Source of the DNA: Budvicia diplopodorum
GTDB lineage: Bacteria > Pseudomonadota > Gammaproteobacteria > Enterobacterales > Enterobacteriaceae
Assembly: GCF_009800925.1 (NCBI RefSeq)
Contig: NZ_WOYF01000004.1
Coordinates: 186,001 to 250,000 of the forward strand
Reading direction: 5' to 3'
Length of the DNA stretch: 64,000 nucleotides
A model generated the notes under the pieces. That model had not been told where the DNA came from, did no database searches, and was given only the letters and a program-made list of their open reading frames with translations. Position 1 is the stretch's first letter. Each line of letters begins with the position of its first letter. This document shows positions 16,521 to 25,363 of this stretch, one piece after another. Both the position numbers and the translations under genes were made by a program.

Positions 16521-17030
16521 TCACGCCGGTAATTGATCAAACGGTGCAGAATACTCCACCAGCCCGGACACGCCAACCAGCGCATCGTCAGCCAGTGAAT
16601 AAATCTGAAACGCCGATGCCACATCGGGCCACTGGCTGTGAAGATTAAACTCAGCCGCTGGCTTAAAGCCAAAAGGAGCGTAATAGGCCGGATCGCCTAA
16701 AACGGCCACGGCAGCATAGCTGAACTCATTTAGCGTATCCAAACCTTCATAAACCAGCGCTTTACCTATGCCTTTACCCTGATGCTTTTCAGACACGGCT
16801 AAAGGGGCCAGACCAACCCATAGGCGGTCTTCACCGTTCACCATCACCGGGCTAAAAGCGGCATAGCCAATAATTCCACCGTAATCGTCGGTTGCGACAA
16901 CGCCCAGCGTGATGAGCCCGTCTTCACGCAGTTGCTGAATTAAGTCTGCTTCGCGATTACCGGCAAACACTTTACGCAGCAGTTTGGCTATCCCTGCGGC
17001 ATCAACGGGTATTTCAACCCGAATTAACAC
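16521..17030 (-). CDS. yhbS: GNAT-family N-acetyltransferase YhbS
   Basis: A 169-residue GNAT acetyltransferase (E. coli YhbS has 167). The acetyl-CoA motif A is visible as LAVSEKHQGKGIGKALVYEGL, with Q/R-x-x-G-x-G/A as QGKGIG. Downstream YYAPFGFKPA is the usual motif B. The acceptor substrate is unknown. It overlaps ubiT by 7 bp at its 5' end, so the two are translationally coupled, as in the E. coli yhbTS pair. Confidence 0.92.
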   Translation of the reverse strand: MLIRVEIPVDAAGIAKLLRKVFAGNREADLIQQLREDGLITLGVVATDDYGGIIGYAAFSPVMVNGEDRLWVGLAPLAVSEKHQGKGIGKALVYEGLDTLNEFSYAAVAVLGDPAYYAPFGFKPAAEFNLHSQWPDVASAFQIYSLADDALVGVSGLVEYSAPFDQLPA

Positions 17031-17545
17031 GATGCGGGTGCGTGCGAAGTGGCTTCGCCGCCCTCTTTCAACCCGGCCTCAACAAAATCGGCCAACTGCT
17101 GTAAGCCAATACGTAACGGAGCGGGCATATTTTCCAGCTCGATGGCATCCATCAAGTTTTTGACATACAGGCCCAGTTCGGTATCGCCTTCAATCACTAA
17201 GCGACGCTGGAAAAATAAGGTGTCGGGATCTTGCTTACGGGCCGCGATAAGAATCAAATCATTGGCGTCGGCGCTAAAACTAACGTCTGCCTGTTGCTTA
17301 TCGCTTACCAGCAACACGCCCTCACGTACGGTAACAAACCAGCACAGTTCAAGATCGCGTACTTCGACTTTTAGCCAGCGGTTTTCCAGAAAATCCAAGT
17401 CGCCTTCAGCCAGCGCATGGCGGAACTGCCAGCCTAATAGCTGTTGCAGTACCTGTTTTTGCAAGGCAAACGGGGTGAGTTTTATCGGTAAACGTAAAAG
17501 GGACGGACCCTGACGGACTAAACGAGCTCTAAGTTGTTCTAACAC
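17024..17545 (-). CDS. ubiT: SCP2-domain ubiquinone biosynthesis accessory factor UbiT
   Basis: A 173-residue protein matching E. coli UbiT (YhbT, 174). It begins MLEQLRARLVRQGPSLLR and carries an SCP2 lipid-binding domain (about residues 40-150). UbiT is required with UbiU and UbiV for oxygen-independent ubiquinone synthesis, probably by binding hydrophobic quinone intermediates. It is divergent from ubiU-ubiV, as in E. coli, and shares the 312-bp control region with them. Confidence 0.92.
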   Translation of the reverse strand: MLEQLRARLVRQGPSLLRLPIKLTPFALQKQVLQQLLGWQFRHALAEGDLDFLENRWLKVEVRDLELCWFVTVREGVLLVSDKQQADVSFSADANDLILIAARKQDPDTLFFQRRLVIEGDTELGLYVKNLMDAIELENMPAPLRIGLQQLADFVEAGLKEGGEATSHAPASC

Positions 17546-17857
17546 GGGCTCTGACTCCTGCTAAGCAAAATATTCTGGTTATTCTGCCACAATGGGCCTC
17601 AAGATCGTCGAGTCAGGTCAAAAAATTGTCAATTTATCGATAACAGAACATCATTCTGATTAAAAACATCACTTAATGGTTATATTTTTCATTCTGGTGT
17701 TCCTCAGTATTCCCCATGAATAAGTGATAAGCTGCCCCAAATCAAAAATCGTTATCAAAAGGTTAACTACAATGTTGGTAGCGAAAAATGTACCCCAGCT
17801 TAAAAGGGCTATTATTATCAATATGATGATGGCCCTTCTCTTTTGTAGGAATAATGG
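17546..17857. other. Divergent control region ubiT/ubiU
   Basis: 312 bp without a gene. A hairpin using G-U pairs (17804-17816 with 17825-17837; AAGGGC ... GGCCCTT) ends about 20 bases before the ubiU start and could influence its translation or terminate upstream transcripts. In E. coli this operon responds to FNR, but I find no good TTGAT-N4-ATCAA site here. Confidence 0.45.
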
Positions 17858-18853
17858 ATGGAACTGCTGTGCCCGGCCGGTAATTTACCGGCGCTAAAAG
17901 CCGCAATAGATAACGGCGCAGATGCGGTATATATCGGTTTTAAAGATGATACTAACGCTCGCCATTTTGCCGGACTCAACTTCACTGACAAAAAGCTAGA
18001 AGAGGCGGTTAGCTATGTACACCGCCATAAGAAAAAGCTGCATATTGCGATCAATACCTTCGCTCACCCTGACGGTTACGGGCGTTGGCTGCGGGCGGTG
18101 GATTTAGCCGCCGACTTAGGCGCCGATGCGCTAATTCTGGCGGATATCGCCATGCTTGAGTATGCCTCAGAGCGCTATCCACACTTAGAACGCCACGTTT
18201 CGGTCCAGGCATCGGCGACCAATGAACAAGCCATTCGCTTCTATCAGCGTAATTTTGACGTAGCCCGAGTGGTTCTGCCGCGCGTACTTTCGATGCATCA
18301 GGTTAAGCAGTTAGCCCGTACTAGCCCGGTTCCTCTGGAAGTGTTTGCCTTTGGCAGCCTGTGCATTATGGCCGAAGGCCGTTGCTATTTGTCATCTTAC
18401 TTAACCGGAGAATCGCCCAATACCGTTGGTGCCTGTTCACCGGCTAAGTTTGTGCGCTGGCAGCAAACCGCCGAGGGGCTGGAGTCTCGATTAAACGATG
18501 TGTTAATTGATCGCTATAAAGACGGTGAGAACGCAGGTTATCCAACGCTGTGCAAAGGCCGCTATCGGGTAGACGGTGAGCTATATCACGCGCTGGAAGA
18601 GCCCACCAGCCTGAATACCCTAGAGCTTTTGCCCGAACTGCTGGCGGCCAACATTGCCTCAGTGAAAATTGAAGGCCGACAGCGTAGCCCTGCCTATGTC
18701 AGTCAGGTGGCGAAAGTATGGCGTCAGGCGATTGACCGTTGTGTTGCCGATCCTGAGCGTTTTAGCGTCGATAAATCCTGGATGGACACGCTAGGCTCGA
18801 TGTCTGAAGGCACCCAAACCACCCTTGGTGCTTATCACCGCAAATGGCAGTAG
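17858..18853 (+). CDS. ubiU: Ubiquinone anaerobic biosynthesis protein UbiU (U32 family)
   Basis: 331 residues, the E. coli length. It starts MELLCPAGNLPALKAAIDNG, the standard U32-peptidase-like N-terminus. The U32 core FGSLCIMAEGRCYLSSYL supplies two cysteines, and ACSPA and CKGRY supply the others for the [4Fe-4S] cluster. UbiU works with UbiV as a complex that hydroxylates ubiquinone precursors without oxygen. It lies 12 bp upstream of ubiV in an operon. Confidence 0.96.
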   Translation: MELLCPAGNLPALKAAIDNGADAVYIGFKDDTNARHFAGLNFTDKKLEEAVSYVHRHKKKLHIAINTFAHPDGYGRWLRAVDLAADLGADALILADIAMLEYASERYPHLERHVSVQASATNEQAIRFYQRNFDVARVVLPRVLSMHQVKQLARTSPVPLEVFAFGSLCIMAEGRCYLSSYLTGESPNTVGACSPAKFVRWQQTAEGLESRLNDVLIDRYKDGENAGYPTLCKGRYRVDGELYHALEEPTSLNTLELLPELLAANIASVKIEGRQRSPAYVSQVAKVWRQAIDRCVADPERFSVDKSWMDTLGSMSEGTQTTLGAYHRKWQ

Positions 18854-18865
18854 CCGGAGAACATC

Positions 18866-19744
18866 ATGAAATATTCACTGGGCCCGCTGCTTTACTATTG
18901 GCCGAAAAGCGATACCGAAGCCTTTTATCATGCGGCAATGAAAAGCGACGCCGATATTATCTATTTGGGCGAAGCCGTTTGCAGTAAACGCCGGGAATTG
19001 AAGGTCAACGATTGGCTGGACTTAGCCCGAGCGGTCGCTCAGTCCGGCAAGCAGGTTGTGATATCAACCCTTGCGCTGCTTCAGGCCCCTTCAGAGCTAA
19101 CCGAGCTAAAGCGTTACGTCGAGAACGGTGAGTTTCTAATTGAAGCGAATGATTTAGGCGCGATAAACATCGCCGCCGAGCAGAATCTTCCTTTTGTCGC
19201 CGGACCAGCCTTAAACTGCTATAACGCCTATGCGTTAAAAAACCTGCATAAGCAAGGCATGGTGCGCTGGTGTATGCCGGTAGAACTGTCCCGCGACTGG
19301 TTAATCAACCTGCTGAATCAGTGCGAGGAGCTAGGTATCCGCCAAAAGTTTGAAGTGGAAATCTTCAGCTACGGCAACCTGCCGCTGGCGTACTCTGCGC
19401 GCTGTTTTACTGCGCGCTCAGAAGATCGGCCAAAGGATGACTGCCAAACCTGCTGTATTCATTACCCTACCGGGCGCAACGTTATCTCTCAGGAAAACCA
19501 ACAGGTGTTTGTGCTTAACGGGATTCAGACTCAGAGCGGCTATTGCTATAACCTTGGCAATAACCTGAACGAAATGAACGGGCTGGTGGATATTGTTCGC
19601 CTATCGCCTCAGGGAAAAGAAACTATCAGCCTGATTACCGCGTTTAAGAATAATGAACAGGGTCAGGCTCCGCTCAGGCTACGGGATCGGGCAGACTGCA
19701 ATGGATATTGGAAGCGGGTAGCCGGGCTCGAACTGATTGAATAA
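18866..19744 (+). CDS. ubiV: Ubiquinone anaerobic biosynthesis protein UbiV (U32 family)
   Basis: 292 residues, as in E. coli. It starts MKYSLGPLLYYWPK. Cluster cysteines are visible in GEAVCSKRRELK, SARCFTARS and CQTCCIHYP. It is the partner of UbiU in the oxygen-independent hydroxylase. An AGCCGGAG site precedes the ATG. A weak hairpin (GGCCG / CGGCC, 19781-19799) follows the gene. Confidence 0.96.
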   Translation: MKYSLGPLLYYWPKSDTEAFYHAAMKSDADIIYLGEAVCSKRRELKVNDWLDLARAVAQSGKQVVISTLALLQAPSELTELKRYVENGEFLIEANDLGAINIAAEQNLPFVAGPALNCYNAYALKNLHKQGMVRWCMPVELSRDWLINLLNQCEELGIRQKFEVEIFSYGNLPLAYSARCFTARSEDRPKDDCQTCCIHYPTGRNVISQENQQVFVLNGIQTQSGYCYNLGNNLNEMNGLVDIVRLSPQGKETISLITAFKNNEQGQAPLRLRDRADCNGYWKRVAGLELIE

Positions 19745-20216
19745 TGCAGGCTAATTCGGTGATATTACTTGGTGTGGCAAGGCCGTTTATCGAGCGGCCG
19801 TCCATCAGAGATAACGCCGGAAATAAGGCCAGTGTTAAGGAAAATCGCTACCTTTCAAACAATGGCTCATAACAATAATCTATTTTTTCTTAACCTTCAT
19901 TTTGCGACAGCGCCTTCATAAAATATAAATTAACTGTTTTAAAGTAATAAAGCGGTCGTTTTTTGGCCATTCCCTGCTAAATTTAAAATAACCTACCGCG
20001 TTATCAACGATCGAAGTGTTGCACTATAAGCACCACTGGTTTCAGCGTTAAGGTTGTAGCAGTCAACGGTATCGGCGTTAATCGGCAAGATAATTATCCT
20101 TAAGTAACAGTACCCTATCCCGGTTATTACCGTACATCGCCAAAGCCATGGTGACTGGAGTCCATTAATTGATCCTGACGCTGCAAGCGTCAACATCAGG
20201 TCATGAAGGAGGCAGT
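19745..20216. other. Gap between ubiV and the NmrA-like gene
   Basis: 472 bp with no supported gene. It contains the small hairpin after ubiV and otherwise unremarkable AT-rich sequence. Short frames on the minus strand (for example 19993-20229) lack a ribosome-binding site and protein-like composition. Confidence 0.45.
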
Positions 20217-21068
20217 ATGGGTAACCCAACCATTCTTCTTACCGGAGGTACCGGAAAAACTGGTCGCCGGATTGCATCACAACTCAAGGCTGAAGGCCGA
20301 TGCGGGCTGGTTGCGTCGCGATCCGGATCGTCGGTATATGGGCATCCCGGGGTTTGCTTTGACTGGTATAACAAGACCAACCATGCGGATATTCTCGAAG
20401 GGATTCAGGCCATTTATCTGGTTGCGCCATCCCATGAAATTGATTCATTAAAAGTCATGCAGCCGTTTATCGACCTTGCTCTAGACCGTGGGATCCGGCG
20501 GTTTGTATTGCTCAGTGCGTCACTGCTGGAGGAAGGCGGACCGATGATGGGCGCTGCCCATGCTTATTTAAAACAGCATGCGCCCGAATGGACAGTGTTA
20601 CGACCAACGAGGTTTATGCAGAATTTTTCAGAAGAGTTCCATATGTCGTCGATTCTGGATGAAGGTAGGATTTACTCAGCCACCTTCTTTGGCAAAGTCC
20701 CGTTTGTTGATACTTATGATATTGCCTTGGTCGCCAATGCCGCGCTAACCAACCCAACGCCGCTTAATCGTGACGTCATTATTACTGGCCCGGAAGCGCT
20801 TTCTTACGCGGAAGTCGCCCAGATAATCGGCGGTGCTATCGGGCACCCGGTTTCTCATATCAGGCTAAGCGAAGACGATTTTTCCCAACGCTTGATTAAT
20901 CTGGGTATGAATGAGAATTACGCCAAAGCGCTGGCGATGTTGGACACGTTGGTTGCCAGAGGCTACAAGGTTGAAATAACCGATGAAGTTGAGAAAATCA
21001 CCGGCAAAACGCCGAAGAGTTTGGATACTTTTGCCAGAGAGATGCGAAAAATTTGGCTGCCGGATTAA
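20217..21068 (+). CDS. NmrA-like NAD(P)-binding oxidoreductase (atypical SDR)
   Basis: A 283-residue Rossmann-fold protein with ILLTGGTGKTGRRIA (nucleotide-binding GxxGxxG) at the N-terminus, followed by FDWYNKTN and LRPTRFMQNFSEEF. These are typical of NmrA/azoreductase-like and ergot-type atypical SDRs. The usual Tyr-x-x-x-Lys catalytic pair is not evident. An in-frame start at 20169 exists, but the ATG at 20217 has AAGGAGG immediately upstream and begins right before the Rossmann motif. It appears to be a single-gene unit. The substrate is unknown. Confidence 0.8.
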   Translation: MGNPTILLTGGTGKTGRRIASQLKAEGRCGLVASRSGSSVYGHPGVCFDWYNKTNHADILEGIQAIYLVAPSHEIDSLKVMQPFIDLALDRGIRRFVLLSASLLEEGGPMMGAAHAYLKQHAPEWTVLRPTRFMQNFSEEFHMSSILDEGRIYSATFFGKVPFVDTYDIALVANAALTNPTPLNRDVIITGPEALSYAEVAQIIGGAIGHPVSHIRLSEDDFSQRLINLGMNENYAKALAMLDTLVARGYKVEITDEVEKITGKTPKSLDTFAREMRKIWLPD

Positions 21069-21124
21069 CCCTACGGCGCATCGTGGACGACAAAAGTAAA
21101 GTGGCTTAATTTGATTACAGTATA

Positions 21125-21180
21125 GGTTTGGTCCGCCATATAGAACGCGAAATATAGCTATTATCAGACGGCCAAAAGGG
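21125..21180 (+). repeat. Dispersed intergenic hairpin repeat, copy 2
   Basis: It shares with 50639-50697 the pattern TCCGCCA, ATAGAACG, TAGCTATTNTCAG and CGGCC. The outer parts (CCGCC...ATAG / CTAT...CGG) can pair. It lies in the gap after the NmrA-like gene. Confidence 0.5.
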
Positions 21181-21293
21181 TGACTACAGAAAATAGCCAG
21201 CCCTTCGGCCACAAGGAAAAATGTATATTCCCGCGTTGCTTTCGCGAACCAAACCTACGCTACGACCAACTCAAACCGTTTAATCAAAAGCAT

Positions 21294-23003
21294 TCATTGC
21301 ATCAAAATCAGCGACAGCTCCGGGCGTTCCTGTACGCGATAAACTGGCAACACCGGCAATACGGTTGCTGCCTGAGCGTTATGGCTGGCTTTCTTTTTAG
21401 TCGCCGCTTTTGGCTTAGCCGGCAGCGATAACAAGCCATTAGCGATAAAGCTACTCTGAGTTTCCGGTTCCAGCGCCGCTATCGCCAAGTTAGCCAGCGG
21501 CTGATCTAACGGTACATAGTAATAACCAACCGCCAAATCTAACTCTTTATCCGACTGACTGGTTTTTACTTCAATCATAGAATTACCCGCCTTGCCAACG
21601 CTGCCGGTTACATCCTTCTTATTGGCATCGCTGCGTTCAACAAGGTTGTATTGCTGCACTTTTATGGTTTGAGGCTGATTAAGCTGATAAACCTCAATTC
21701 CCAGCGCCTGAAGCTGCTTTGCAGCCCGTTTTTCACTCGGTGCAAGGACATAAGCATAAGGCCGGGAGCGGGTGATAACCGGCGTAATACTCAGTGAAGA
21801 GCGCCAGTCGGCATCAACCGTTTTACCGTCGGCCGTTTTGGCATCAATCATCGAAATAGTGCGTTTCTCTGTTGTTGCTCTACCCTGAACGGTAATTGCG
21901 CCTTGGCCTGCCTGTAGGGCGATGTCTGCTCGAACTTCGCGCCCCATGATAATCAGGTCTTCGCTATTTTTAACCGCCGTTTTCACCAAAGATTGCATCG
22001 CAACAAGCTGAGTATAAACCCGGCGGGTAAAGTGGGCTTTGCCTAACCCAACACCTCGGGTTTCCAATAGGAAAGCGGTTGAATTACGTAAGCCAGCAAT
22101 ATTGCGGAAGGTATCAGCGCCGATCCCGCCCATCGATAACGTAATATTTTTCATCTCTTTTTTATCGGTAGTGAAATACCAACTATGGCTTAGGCCGTTG
22201 GTTTCCAGCGCGGTAATAATGCTCTCGCGAAACGGCTTATCGCTCATTGTCGTTATTTTAGCCGGTAAATTTACCGTGGTCGCGTACTGCAGCATTGCGT
22301 CATAGCGCTGAACCGCGCCAAACTTTTCCACCCAACGACCGGCGGCACTATATTCATGACTGTCCAACACCACATCGGGCTGGTATTGAGTCAATACACC
22401 GGCAATTGCCCGGCTTTCAGGCGTAGTCAGCAACAGGTGATCGCGGTTTAAATTGATGCCGTTAGCCAGATCGCGGGTGAAATTTTCAGCGCCGTCCGGA
22501 TTAGCTCTAGGAATAATCAGTACGTTGACCCGAGACAAAACATCGCCCTCTTTACCTTCGGCCAGACTTTTTGCATAGGCCAGAGCCGCTTCACCTGACG
22601 CCGGTTCGTCACCATGCTGTAACGCAACGATCAGTACCGTCGGCTTATTGTTTTTGAGCAATACGGAGGGAGCCGCACTGTGGGATTCAGAAAACACCAG
22701 CAGGGGAATATCACGACCTTGCTGTGATTGGCCGATAACCTTGACCTTCATGGCAGACGTGCTTTTACTTAATGTACGGATGAACGCTTCCATTTCTTTT
22801 TGAGAGGTGAAATCTATTTTATCTTTCACCAGAGCTGGCGTTCCCATATCCACATTGGGTTCAGGAAACTGTTTTACGATAGCCGGAATTTCTTGATAAT
22901 TCTTAGCCGGATCGTACTTAGCTAACGCCGCCAGCGGAGAAGCCAGTAGACCGATTAAACAGGGAAATAGCAGTGCCATTGCCGTTCGGGAAAAGCATTT
23001 CAT
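21294..23003 (-). CDS. Secreted M14-family zinc carboxypeptidase
   Basis: A 569-residue precursor with a signal peptide (MKCFSRTAMALLFPCLIGLL... cleaved after about ALA). The M14 zinc ligands are visible: LQHGDEPASGE (HxxE) and LDSHEY (third His). Substrate-binding NPDGAENFTRD and the catalytic Glu in FLLETRG are also visible. The ORF could start at 23036, but the ATG at 23003 has GGAG eight bases upstream and a clean signal sequence. It probably trims peptides in the periplasm. The C-terminal 200 residues are an extra domain without a recognised fold, rich in Lys near the end. It appears to be monocistronic. Confidence 0.88.
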   Translation of the reverse strand: MKCFSRTAMALLFPCLIGLLASPLAALAKYDPAKNYQEIPAIVKQFPEPNVDMGTPALVKDKIDFTSQKEMEAFIRTLSKSTSAMKVKVIGQSQQGRDIPLLVFSESHSAAPSVLLKNNKPTVLIVALQHGDEPASGEAALAYAKSLAEGKEGDVLSRVNVLIIPRANPDGAENFTRDLANGINLNRDHLLLTTPESRAIAGVLTQYQPDVVLDSHEYSAAGRWVEKFGAVQRYDAMLQYATTVNLPAKITTMSDKPFRESIITALETNGLSHSWYFTTDKKEMKNITLSMGGIGADTFRNIAGLRNSTAFLLETRGVGLGKAHFTRRVYTQLVAMQSLVKTAVKNSEDLIIMGREVRADIALQAGQGAITVQGRATTEKRTISMIDAKTADGKTVDADWRSSLSITPVITRSRPYAYVLAPSEKRAAKQLQALGIEVYQLNQPQTIKVQQYNLVERSDANKKDVTGSVGKAGNSMIEVKTSQSDKELDLAVGYYYVPLDQPLANLAIAALEPETQSSFIANGLLSLPAKPKAATKKKASHNAQAATVLPVLPVYRVQERPELSLILMQ

Positions 23004-23180
23004 TGATGTATCTCCAAAAAAGAACAGGGTACTCACCGCATCGCGTTATAGTTTTTTATCTTACACGCGCAGGTATAAAAGTTCCTAACTTCATCGAATC
23101 TTCATACTAAAAGGTAATCCTGTTTTGCATTCAGTAATAAGCTTTATTTTTCCAGACGCTTTGCAATACAGGACGCGATC

Positions 23181-23714
23181 ATGCCAACGATTGTTACTCA
23201 CGCTGCGGTTCCCTTATGTATCGGTTTAGGCTTGGGTAAGCAAACCATCTCTCCGGCCTTACTGATAGCGGGCATCGTCTTTTCAACCATACCCGACCTT
23301 GACGTGCTCTCGTTTAAACTGGGCATCGCCTATGCAAACGCCTTTGGTCACCGCGGGTTTACCCATTCTTTGCTGTTTGCTTTCTTATTACCCACTTTGG
23401 CGCTGTTATTTCGGCGATGTTTTAATGCCAGCTATTGGCGTATCTGGTGGTTTTTAACGCTATCGCTGCTTTCCCATAGCGTTCTTGATTCACTCACCAC
23501 CGGCGGTCTGGGCGTTGGCTGGCTCTGGCCGTGGTCGCAGGAACGATTCTTCGCACCAGTGCAGGTGATTAAAGTCGCACCTTTTCAGCTTAGCCAGTAT
23601 CTCAAACCGAATGGAATCGCGGTGATTAAATCAGAACTCTGGTGGGTGTGGTTGCCGGGCGTGACCTTAATGCTGGGCTTGATGATAAACAGAATGGTCA
23701 AAAGCAGACATTGA
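23181..23714 (+). CDS. YdjM-like inner-membrane metal-dependent hydrolase family (DUF457)
   Basis: A 177-residue membrane protein with MPTIVTHAAVPL at the N-terminus, then IPDLDVL and HRGFTHSLLFAF, and SHSVLDSLTTGG further on. These His/Asp motifs in membrane-embedded positions define the DUF457 family. About four hydrophobic segments are seen. E. coli YdjM belongs here and is LexA regulated; I see no clear LexA box upstream here. The activity is uncharacterised. Confidence 0.85.
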   Translation: MPTIVTHAAVPLCIGLGLGKQTISPALLIAGIVFSTIPDLDVLSFKLGIAYANAFGHRGFTHSLLFAFLLPTLALLFRRCFNASYWRIWWFLTLSLLSHSVLDSLTTGGLGVGWLWPWSQERFFAPVQVIKVAPFQLSQYLKPNGIAVIKSELWWVWLPGVTLMLGLMINRMVKSRH

Positions 23715-23867
23715 TAATGTGACTTACCCTTCGTCATCCCCGCGGGGAGGGTCCGATGATATTTTTTTACCCGATGGACACTTTTAGTACCTGATATGTA
23801 ACCAACTGCCGTTTTTTTACTATACTTTAACTAGGGCCAACATCTGTGGCTCGTATTGAGGTGGCTC

Positions 23868-24149
23868 ATGGACACGTTCGGACTTGCACGTACTCATTCA
23901 GGCGTATTAATCATCCATAGCTGTCAATGCGCTCAGTACGATCATATTGAAGAGTATTTTAAAGCTGCCCTTAAGCAATACAGCTATTTGGTTAAGCGTG
24001 GCGAAGAAATTGACTGCGACGAATGGGAACGTCGAATTTTAGAAAAAAAGCCAGCGCAGTCAGTTGACCATCTGCTGAATGCGATTCATGCCGTCATGCA
24101 TAACGAACCGGAGCTAAAACATCAATGCAGCCGCTATTATACGTTGTAA
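23868..24149 (+). CDS. Small conserved-looking hypothetical protein
   Basis: A 93-residue soluble protein of unknown family. I choose the ATG at 23868, with GAGGT about six bases upstream, over the TTG at 23856. It has mixed charge and a helical look. There are cysteines in IHSCQCAQYD and KHQCSRYY, and the central part (EEIDCDEWERRILEKKPAQS) is hydrophilic. No membrane segment or signal is present. It stands alone between two larger gaps. Codon use is like that of its neighbours, so it is probably real. Confidence 0.6.
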   Translation: MDTFGLARTHSGVLIIHSCQCAQYDHIEEYFKAALKQYSYLVKRGEEIDCDEWERRILEKKPAQSVDHLLNAIHAVMHNEPELKHQCSRYYTL

Positions 24150-24475
24150 TGACGTAATCCAGTCGCTTCCCGAGCGCACAGCCCCGGGATTCCACCACGC
24201 TTTCCCGATTAAATGTTAATCAAGCCACTTATACGATTAACGTTAATTCATTTCGCTATTTTTAATAGCAAATTTAATACAACCCACTGATTCAATACGT
24301 AACGATCTTTAATTCCTCTGATTTAAATCTGTTATTCGTCTAAAAGTAGCACAAAGCATTGGTATTGTTTTCTGACACGAAATTAATGTTATTTACATAT
24401 TTGCAACTTTTCCATAAAATTAGCCTCACACGTAATATAGCAAAGCGCTTTTGTACTTTGTCATGAGGTTGTTCA
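24150..24475 (+). promoter_or_regulatory. Upstream region of the cyo operon
   Basis: 326 bp, AT-rich. Two ArcA-like decamers (TGTTAATCAA at 24214-24223 and CGTTAATTCA at 24241-24250) and a 12-bp palindrome ATTAACGTTAAT (24236-24247) are seen. ArcA and FNR repress cyo in E. coli; binding here is inferred. The decamers are 27 bp apart, not the usual 11 or 22, which weakens the call. Confidence 0.35.
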
Positions 24476-25360
24476 ATGAGTCTCAAACAATACAATAAGT
24501 TTTCTAAGGTGCTCGTTCTGGCTTTCGTTGGGTTACTACTCAGCGGCTGCGATATGGCACTGATGAATCCTAAAGGGCAGATAGGGATGGAACAAAAATC
24601 CCTGATATTGACTGCCACCTTTCTCATGTTGATTGTTGTTATCCCTGTGATCTTCATGACTTTTTACTTCGCATGGAAATATCGCGAAACCAACAAAAAC
24701 GCCAAATATACGCCAAACTGGGCCCACTCAAATAAGATTGAGATGGTCGTTTGGGGTATTCCCTGCATTATTATTATCATTTTAGGTACTCTGACCTGGA
24801 AGAGTACGCAGGAACTTGACCCGCGTCAGCCGATTCAAAGCGAAGCTAAAACCATTACGGTTGAGGCAATTGCTATGAACTGGAAATGGCTGTTTATCTA
24901 TCCGGATCTCGGTATTGCAACGGTTAACGAAATTTCTTTCCCTGAAAACGTGCCGGTCAAATTTAAAGTCACTTCCGATGACGTAATGAACTCTTTCTTT
25001 ATTCCTCGCCTTGGCAGCCAAATTTATGCCATGGCCGGAATGCAAAATATTGTTCACCTGATTGCGAACGAGAAAGGCGTTTATCCGGGCATGTCGGCTA
25101 ACTATAGCGGAGCCGGGTTTTCAGGAATGAAGTTCAACGCCATTGTCACTTCTCAGGAAGATTTCGATAAGTGGGTTGAAAAAGTTAAGCAGTCCCCAGA
25201 GCAACTCCAATGGGAAGATTACAAGCAACTTGCTAAGCCAAGTGAAAATAATAAGGTTGAGTACTTCTCAACGATTAAACCTGGCCTATACCTAGAAATT
25301 ATTAATCAATATATGGGTATGGATATGAGCAAGCACTCACATTCAGGAGCCGAGGAATAA
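24476..25360 (+). CDS. cyoA: Cytochrome bo3 ubiquinol oxidase subunit II
   Basis: A 294-residue lipoprotein (lipobox LSGC, Cys25), followed by two transmembrane helices (about residues 43-65 and 88-108) and a periplasmic cupredoxin-like domain with the conserved [19 protein letters not shown]. It is somewhat shorter than E. coli CyoA (315), mainly at the C-terminus. It is a subunit of the proton-pumping quinol oxidase of aerobic respiration. First gene of cyoABCDE, with the ATG after a GAGGTTG site. Confidence 0.97.
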   Translation: MSLKQYNKFSKVLVLAFVGLLLSGCDMALMNPKGQIGMEQKSLILTATFLMLIVVIPVIFMTFYFAWKYRETNKNAKYTPNWAHSNKIEMVVWGIPCIIIIILGTLTWKSTQELDPRQPIQSEAKTITVEAIAMNWKWLFIYPDLGIATVNEISFPENVPVKFKVTSDDVMNSFFIPRLGSQIYAMAGMQNIVHLIANEKGVYPGMSANYSGAGFSGMKFNAIVTSQEDFDKWVEKVKQSPEQLQWEDYKQLAKPSENNKVEYFSTIKPGLYLEIINQYMGMDMSKHSHSGAEE

Positions 25361-25363
25361 ACC

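Noticed and set aside
17772-17900. Possible leader peptide overlapping the ubiU start
   Set aside because: It lacks a ribosome-binding site, and its overlap with the ubiU start has no recognisable regulatory logic.
19993-20229. 78-codon minus-strand frame in the gap after ubiV
   Set aside because: No Shine-Dalgarno, overlaps the start of the NmrA-like gene, and no recognisable motif.
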